From: Bacillota bacterium
GTDB lineage: Bacteria; Bacillota; Clostridia; Acetivibrionales; JAEZXR01
Length of the DNA: 64,000 nucleotides
Assembly: GCA_023419605.1 (NCBI GenBank)
Contig: JAEZXR010000002.1
Location: forward strand, 1-64,000
Direction of reading: 5' to 3'
This document shows positions 60,415-64,000 of the stretch, one piece after another. Within the stretch, counting starts at the first letter, position 1. Each line of letters opens with the position of its first letter. A model generated the notes under the pieces. It had not been told where the DNA came from and did no database searches. It was given only the letters and a program-made list of their open reading frames with translations. Made by a program: the position numbers and the translations under genes.

Positions 60415-61758
60415 ATGGAGAAAGAGGCAAGCCTAAAAAAAGATATGGGACTTATCGTTGCAATTGCATTGGTAACAGGCAATATGATAGGGTCCGGTAT
60501 TTTTATGCTTCCAGCTACCTTGGCTTCGGTGGCCGGACCGGGAGCTACCTTGCTTGCATGGCTAATTACAGGTGCCGGTTCGATTCTTTTGGCACTTTCT
60601 TTCGGTAGGCTCGGATCAGCCATACCGAAAACAGGAGGTCCTTATGAATACTCAAAGCTGGCATTTGGAGATTTTATAGGATTTATGAATGCATGGCTGT
60701 ACTGGAATGGCTCCTGGATTGGAAATGCGGCAGTCATCGTTGCCGTAACAAGTTATATGGGAGCGCTTTTTCCTTCCATCACCAACAATCATTTGTATGC
60801 ACTTCTTTTTTCCAGCGCCGTATTATGGATATTTACCATCGTAAATATTGTCGGAGTGAAGAGGGCCGGGGGCCTTCAGACTGTCATCACCATAATGAAG
60901 CTTTTGCTGTTTTTGGTATTCATTGTTATTGCAGCATTTAATTTCGATAGTAACAATTTAAGGCCTTTATTTCCGGAAGGAAAAGGAATAGGAACCCTTA
61001 GTATAGCGGCAACCTCTACCTTATGGGCTTTTGTGGGACTTGAAAGCGCTTCTGTAACAGCAGGGGAAATAAAGAATCCCGAGAAAAATGTTAAGCTGAG
61101 TACAATTTTTGGAATTTGCATTGCCCTGGCAATGTATGTGGGCATCAGTTTCGTCTCCATGGGAGCCATGCCTCAAGAAAAGCTGGCACAGAGCCAATCT
61201 CCCATTGTCGATATCTTTTCAATGTTTGTAGGTTCAGGAATTGCTAAAGTAATTATGGTGGGAGCTGTTTTAAGTATTATAGGCACTACCATCGGCTGGC
61301 TGCTTTCAACAGCCCGGGTGGCTTATGCGGCAGGTAAGGACGGTGTTTTTCCCGCTATATTCGGAAAAGTGCACCCCCGGTTTGGAACTCCCCATGTAGC
61401 TTTAATTATTGGAGCTGTTCTGGTTAATGTACTGCTTTTCTTGAATTATGCAGGCTCAAAATCCATGGTATCCGCCTTTACCTTTATTGGGCTTCTTGCG
61501 ACACTTTCCTTTTTGCCGGTGTATGCTTTTACAGCGGCGTCAGAAGTCATTTTATTGGTAAAGAAGGACCAACGTTTCAATGCGTGGAGAATGATAAAGT
61601 CCTCCATAGTACCGCTGCTGGGGTTTGCCTATGCAATATGGACTGTGTATGGGTCCGGAGCTGAAACAGTTATGTATGGATTTTTGCTCTTCCTTTTAGG
61701 AATTCCCTGTTATGTATACATGAAATTAAAAAACGGCAGGCAGAAAGAATTGGCCTAA
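60415..61758 (+). CDS. APC-family amino acid permease
   Basis: The 447-residue product has 12 predicted membrane helices and the APC start (LIVAIALVTGNMIGSGIFMLPATLASVAGPGATLLAWLITGAGSILLALSFGRLGSAIPKTGGPYEYSKLAFG) with GNMIGSGIF in the first, unwound helix that binds the amino-acid backbone. It resembles the arginine/ornithine or PotE-like group. It has its own promoter and terminator. Substrate unknown. Confidence 0.92.
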   Translation: MEKEASLKKDMGLIVAIALVTGNMIGSGIFMLPATLASVAGPGATLLAWLITGAGSILLALSFGRLGSAIPKTGGPYEYSKLAFGDFIGFMNAWLYWNGSWIGNAAVIVAVTSYMGALFPSITNNHLYALLFSSAVLWIFTIVNIVGVKRAGGLQTVITIMKLLLFLVFIVIAAFNFDSNNLRPLFPEGKGIGTLSIAATSTLWAFVGLESASVTAGEIKNPEKNVKLSTIFGICIALAMYVGISFVSMGAMPQEKLAQSQSPIVDIFSMFVGSGIAKVIMVGAVLSIIGTTIGWLLSTARVAYAAGKDGVFPAIFGKVHPRFGTPHVALIIGAVLVNVLLFLNYAGSKSMVSAFTFIGLLATLSFLPVYAFTAASEVILLVKKDQRFNAWRMIKSSIVPLLGFAYAIWTVYGSGAETVMYGFLLFLLGIPCYVYMKLKNGRQKELA

Positions 61759-61779
61759 TATATTTCACTCTTCACAGAA

Positions 61780-61816
61780 AAAGCTGTTGGTAGACTTCTG
61801 CCAACAGCTTTTTTAT
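61780..61816 (+). terminator. intrinsic terminator after the permease gene
   Basis: AAAAAGCTGTTGG pairs with CCAACAGCTTTTTT around a 12-base loop, then T. Confidence 0.9.
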
Positions 61817-61843
61817 GAGAGAGAAGAGATTTTTACTCAAAAC

Positions 61844-62182
61844 CTAAATTGCATTTTCGCCTCTTTCTCCTGTCCGAATCCGGACAACATCTTCTATGTT
61901 ATAAACGAATATCTTTCCGTCACCGACTTCACCCGTTCTGGCTTCTTCCGATATAAGACGGATAATTTCTTCAACACTGGAGTCTTTAACCACAACTTCA
62001 ATTTTAATTTTGGGAAGAAGGTTTAACGTGACTTCCGTACCCCGATAGAACTCCTTACGGCCTTTTTGGTGACCGCAGCCCATAACCTGGCTTACAGTCA
62101 AACCGTGTACATCATTCTTATTAAGAGCATCCTTGATTTCCTCCAGTTTACCAGGACGAATTACAGCTTCAATTTTTTTCAT
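61844..62182 (-). CDS. glnK: PII nitrogen regulator GlnK
   Basis: The 112-residue protein is PII: MKKIEAVIRPGKLEEIKDAL at the start, EFYRGTEVTLNLLPKIKIEVVV in and after the T-loop, and TGEVGDGKIFVYNIEDVVRIRTGERGENAI, the B-loop/C-terminal ATP site. The residue at 51 in the T-loop is Val, not the Tyr that is uridylylated in enteric PII, so control would be by ATP/ADP/2-oxoglutarate alone. It is downstream of amt (gap 62 bases); GlnK would block AmtB under ammonium excess. Confidence 0.95.
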   Translation of the reverse strand: MKKIEAVIRPGKLEEIKDALNKNDVHGLTVSQVMGCGHQKGRKEFYRGTEVTLNLLPKIKIEVVVKDSSVEEIIRLISEEARTGEVGDGKIFVYNIEDVVRIRTGERGENAI

Positions 62183-62244
62183 AGGATATCATCTCCTTTA
62201 TTTGGTAATGCCTCTAAACCCATTATTTATAACAAACGGTTCAC

Positions 62245-63582
62245 TTACAGTGCAATTCCTTCCTGTGTGGAAAAGTCGGGGTATGCATCTTCCCCATGCT
62301 GTGCAGTATCCAGACCTTCCTCCTCGTCTTTTTCACTTACACGCAGTGGAGTGAAGAGAGAAATTACTTTCAGAATTACGAAAGTTAATACGGCAGACAG
62401 CACGATGGTGATGACTACGCTCAATGCCTGGATCCCGAAGAGAGATGCATTTCCATAGAGTAAACCATCGGCGCCGGCTTCATTTACACTCTTGGTTGCA
62501 AATAAACCTGTTGCAAGAGCGCCCCATATACCCCCGATGCCATGGCACCCGAAGGCATCCAGTGAATCGTCATAACCGAACTTGGCCTTAATAACGGTGA
62601 TTCCGAAGTAGCAGATCGGGCTAACCAATAAGCCGATAACAATGGCAGATAGCGGTGTAACAAAACCAGCAGCAGGTGTAATTGCAACCAGACCCACTAC
62701 AGCTCCGGTTGCAGCTCCCAGCAAGGTTGGCTTTCCGTGATGCACCCACTCAACTACAACCCAGGAGAGAAGTGCGGCCGCAGCGGAGGTATTGGTTACA
62801 AGGAATGCATTCACAGCCAGGCCTCCTGCGCCTAATGCACTGCCGGCATTGAAGCCGAACCAGCCGAACCAGAGGATCGCAGCACCGATCAAAACAAAAG
62901 GAATATTATGCGGAATCATAGGAACTGTCTTATATCCTTTACGTTTTCCAATGACGAAAGCAGCTACAAGTCCTGCAATACCGGAACTGATGTGAACTAC
63001 AGTACCGCCTGCAAAGTCAAGAGCGCCGAGTGTTCTCAGGAAACCGCCGACACCCCATACCATGTGAGCCAGGGGATCATAAACCAGCGTAGACCAAAGC
63101 AGGGTAAATATGAGAAAAGCCGGGAATCGCATTCTTTCAGCAAAGGCACCGGTGATGAGAGCCGGAGTAATGATGGCAAACATCATTTGATACATGGCAA
63201 AGGCAGCGTGGGGAATGGTACCCGCATAGTCTGCATTGGGTGCTGCACCTACACCGTTAAAGCCCAGGAAATCAAATCCTCCGAAAATTCCGAATTTGTC
63301 AGGACCGAATGCGATGGTATAGCCTACTATAATCCATTGTAAGGAAATCAAACCGATAATAATAAAGGAATTCATCATTGTGTTCAAAACATTCTTTTTT
63401 CTGACCATACCGCCGTAGAAAAGAGCCAATCCTGGAGTCATAAAGAATACAAGAGCAGCTGCGATCATTACAAAAGTAGTATCACCCGAATCTACCGCAG
63501 GGGCGCCTTCGGCAAAAGCCATAACAGGCATGCAAAGAATAATAAACAAAGCTAAAAGCCAGGAAGTCATTTTTTTAGTCAT
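62245..63582 (-). CDS. amt: ammonium transporter Amt
   Basis: The 445-residue product has a cleavable or signal-like N-terminus (residues 1-24) and 11 membrane helices of the Amt/Mep/Rh family: DTTFVMIAAALVFFMTPGLALFYGGMVRKKNVLN, LDFAGGTVVHISSGIAGLVAAF (the conserved D and H), IPFVLIGAAILWFGWFGFNAGSAL and DDSLDAFGCHGIGGIWGALATGLF with the second pore His. It takes up ammonium in nitrogen-poor conditions. It is transcribed with glnK behind an attenuator-like leader. Confidence 0.96.
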   Translation of the reverse strand: MTKKMTSWLLALFIILCMPVMAFAEGAPAVDSGDTTFVMIAAALVFFMTPGLALFYGGMVRKKNVLNTMMNSFIIIGLISLQWIIVGYTIAFGPDKFGIFGGFDFLGFNGVGAAPNADYAGTIPHAAFAMYQMMFAIITPALITGAFAERMRFPAFLIFTLLWSTLVYDPLAHMVWGVGGFLRTLGALDFAGGTVVHISSGIAGLVAAFVIGKRKGYKTVPMIPHNIPFVLIGAAILWFGWFGFNAGSALGAGGLAVNAFLVTNTSAAAALLSWVVVEWVHHGKPTLLGAATGAVVGLVAITPAAGFVTPLSAIVIGLLVSPICYFGITVIKAKFGYDDSLDAFGCHGIGGIWGALATGLFATKSVNEAGADGLLYGNASLFGIQALSVVITIVLSAVLTFVILKVISLFTPLRVSEKDEEEGLDTAQHGEDAYPDFSTQEGIAL

Positions 63583-63706
63583 AGTTTCACTCCTCCATAT
63601 CGAATAAGGTTATAAATTGGGGTAGCAAATTAAAATAATAGGAAATTGGATGAAAACATTTGATGGAGCTCCAACATATGAATCACTTCGGCGGGATTCA
63701 AGAATG

Positions 63707-63757
63707 CAAAAAAGGCGCATTATTGCAGTTAATTAACAAACTCCAATAAGCACCTTT
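63707..63757 (-). terminator. leader terminator upstream of amt
   Basis: Read leftward: AAAGGTGCTTATTG pairs with CAATAATGCGCCTTT (one bulge, one G-U pair) around a 17-base loop, then a run of T. It lies 124 bases before the amt start, inside the transcript. Confidence 0.8.
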
Positions 63758-63780
63758 ACTTATCTACTTCATTGTTAGAT
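63740..63780 (-). promoter_or_regulatory. candidate ANTAR-type two-hairpin antiterminator
   Basis: Reading leftward, hairpin 1 is UCU(A)AC-[AAUGAA]-GUAGA and hairpin 2 is UAAGU-[AAAGGU]-GCUUA. Both loops are six bases with A at position 1 and G at position 4, as in ANTAR targets. Hairpin 2 uses the 5' arm of the terminator, so the two folds exclude each other. Confidence 0.5.
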
Positions 63781-63783
63781 ATA

Positions 63784-63812
63784 AGTATAGCAGCATTTGT
63801 GGAAAAATGCAA
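63784..63812 (-). promoter_or_regulatory. promoter of the amt-glnK operon
   Basis: On the minus strand TTGCAT (63812-63807) and TATACT (63789-63784) are 17 bp apart. Its start site would fall near 63777, very close to the 5' arm of hairpin 1. Confidence 0.6.
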
Positions 63813-64000
63813 TAGTTAAATTGAAATTATTCAAAAAAATATCTGTGTCTTTTTGGGATTAGCCTGTGTTGTATTGTTACGTGATATATTAAGGAAGGGG
63901 CTTTGAATCCACAATGGATTTGTGCAATTTAAATTAATTAATCCTGCAAAAAAATAGATGCTGAGAATAAATTGTTGGAAGAACGTCTTTTAAAAATTAA

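Larger units (their letters stand above)
63583..64000. other. amt leader and upstream region
   Basis: Right of the leader (63813-64000) I see no gene on either strand. The leader signals are given separately. Confidence 0.5.

Noticed and set aside
1..64000. CRISPR arrays, rRNA or tRNA genes, and insertion sequences
   Set aside because: I saw no regularly spaced repeats, no rRNA or tRNA cloverleaf sequence and no transposase gene in the window.

Overview
The window looks like a low-to-moderate GC, spore-forming, plant-polysaccharide-degrading member of the Clostridia. The evidence is strong AGGAGG ribosome sites, two Spo0E-family phosphatase genes, a T-box leader, YesM/YesN-type two-component regulators, LplABC-type sugar importers without their own ATPase, a ferredoxin, and secreted glycosidases with CBM3, X2, CBM4/9 and ricin-type modules. 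I cannot name the species.

Layout. 1-8 kb: a secreted clan GH-A glycosidase with a ricin-type lectin domain; a decayed block (a frameshifted AraC-type membrane regulator whose 3' end is replaced by carbohydrate-binding repeats); a small lipoprotein; a PadR/DUF2812 pair with palindromic operators; a secreted GH5 cellulase on the minus strand. 8.4-10.2 kb: wreck of an RNA-repair locus (prfH, rtcB and a methyltransferase, all broken). 10.7-18.2 kb: single genes including GNAT acetyltransferases, a Vat-type acetyltransferase and a GrpB-GNAT fusion, a metallophosphoesterase and lipoproteins. 18.4-21.6 kb: glycerophosphodiesterase plus an MFS transporter, then two small membrane proteins. 22-36.5 kb: a coherent xyloglucan-use locus: LplB/LplC permeases, substrate-binding lipoprotein, secreted GH74-X2-X2-CBM3 xyloglucanase, second binding protein, YesM kinase, YesN regulator and cytoplasmic GH31 alpha-xylosidase.

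36.6-42.5 kb: nitroreductase and a Cys-rich protein divergent from a YodB-like HxlR sensor, then MerR, ACT, QueG-like, DUF1848 and HD-domain genes. 42.5-44.4 kb: Spo0E and HD-GYP genes next to a solitary small tyrosine recombinase bracketed by a 25-bp inverted repeat, a candidate self-inverting switch that could control c-di-GMP turnover. 45-52.6 kb: MarR, a BlaI/BlaR1-like pair, diamine-type acetyltransferase, free-methionine-sulfoxide reductase, ferredoxin, and a WYL regulator with SDR, SnoaL and Dabb genes. 52.7-57.2 kb: UvrD/PcrA-type helicase, YggT, a second Spo0E and small unknowns, DUF2284. 57.3-61.8 kb: T-box leader, Lrp/AsnC regulator, aminotransferase, HAD phosphatase, APC permease. 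61.8-64 kb: glnK and amt, transcribed leftward behind a leader that folds into a probable ANTAR-type antiterminator.

The most interesting items are the invertible recombinase/HD-GYP arrangement, the amt leader, the ruined prfH-rtcB locus, the redox-sensor operator pair, and several long perfect hairpins near regulatory genes. All family calls are from reading the sequence by eye; no database search was run.
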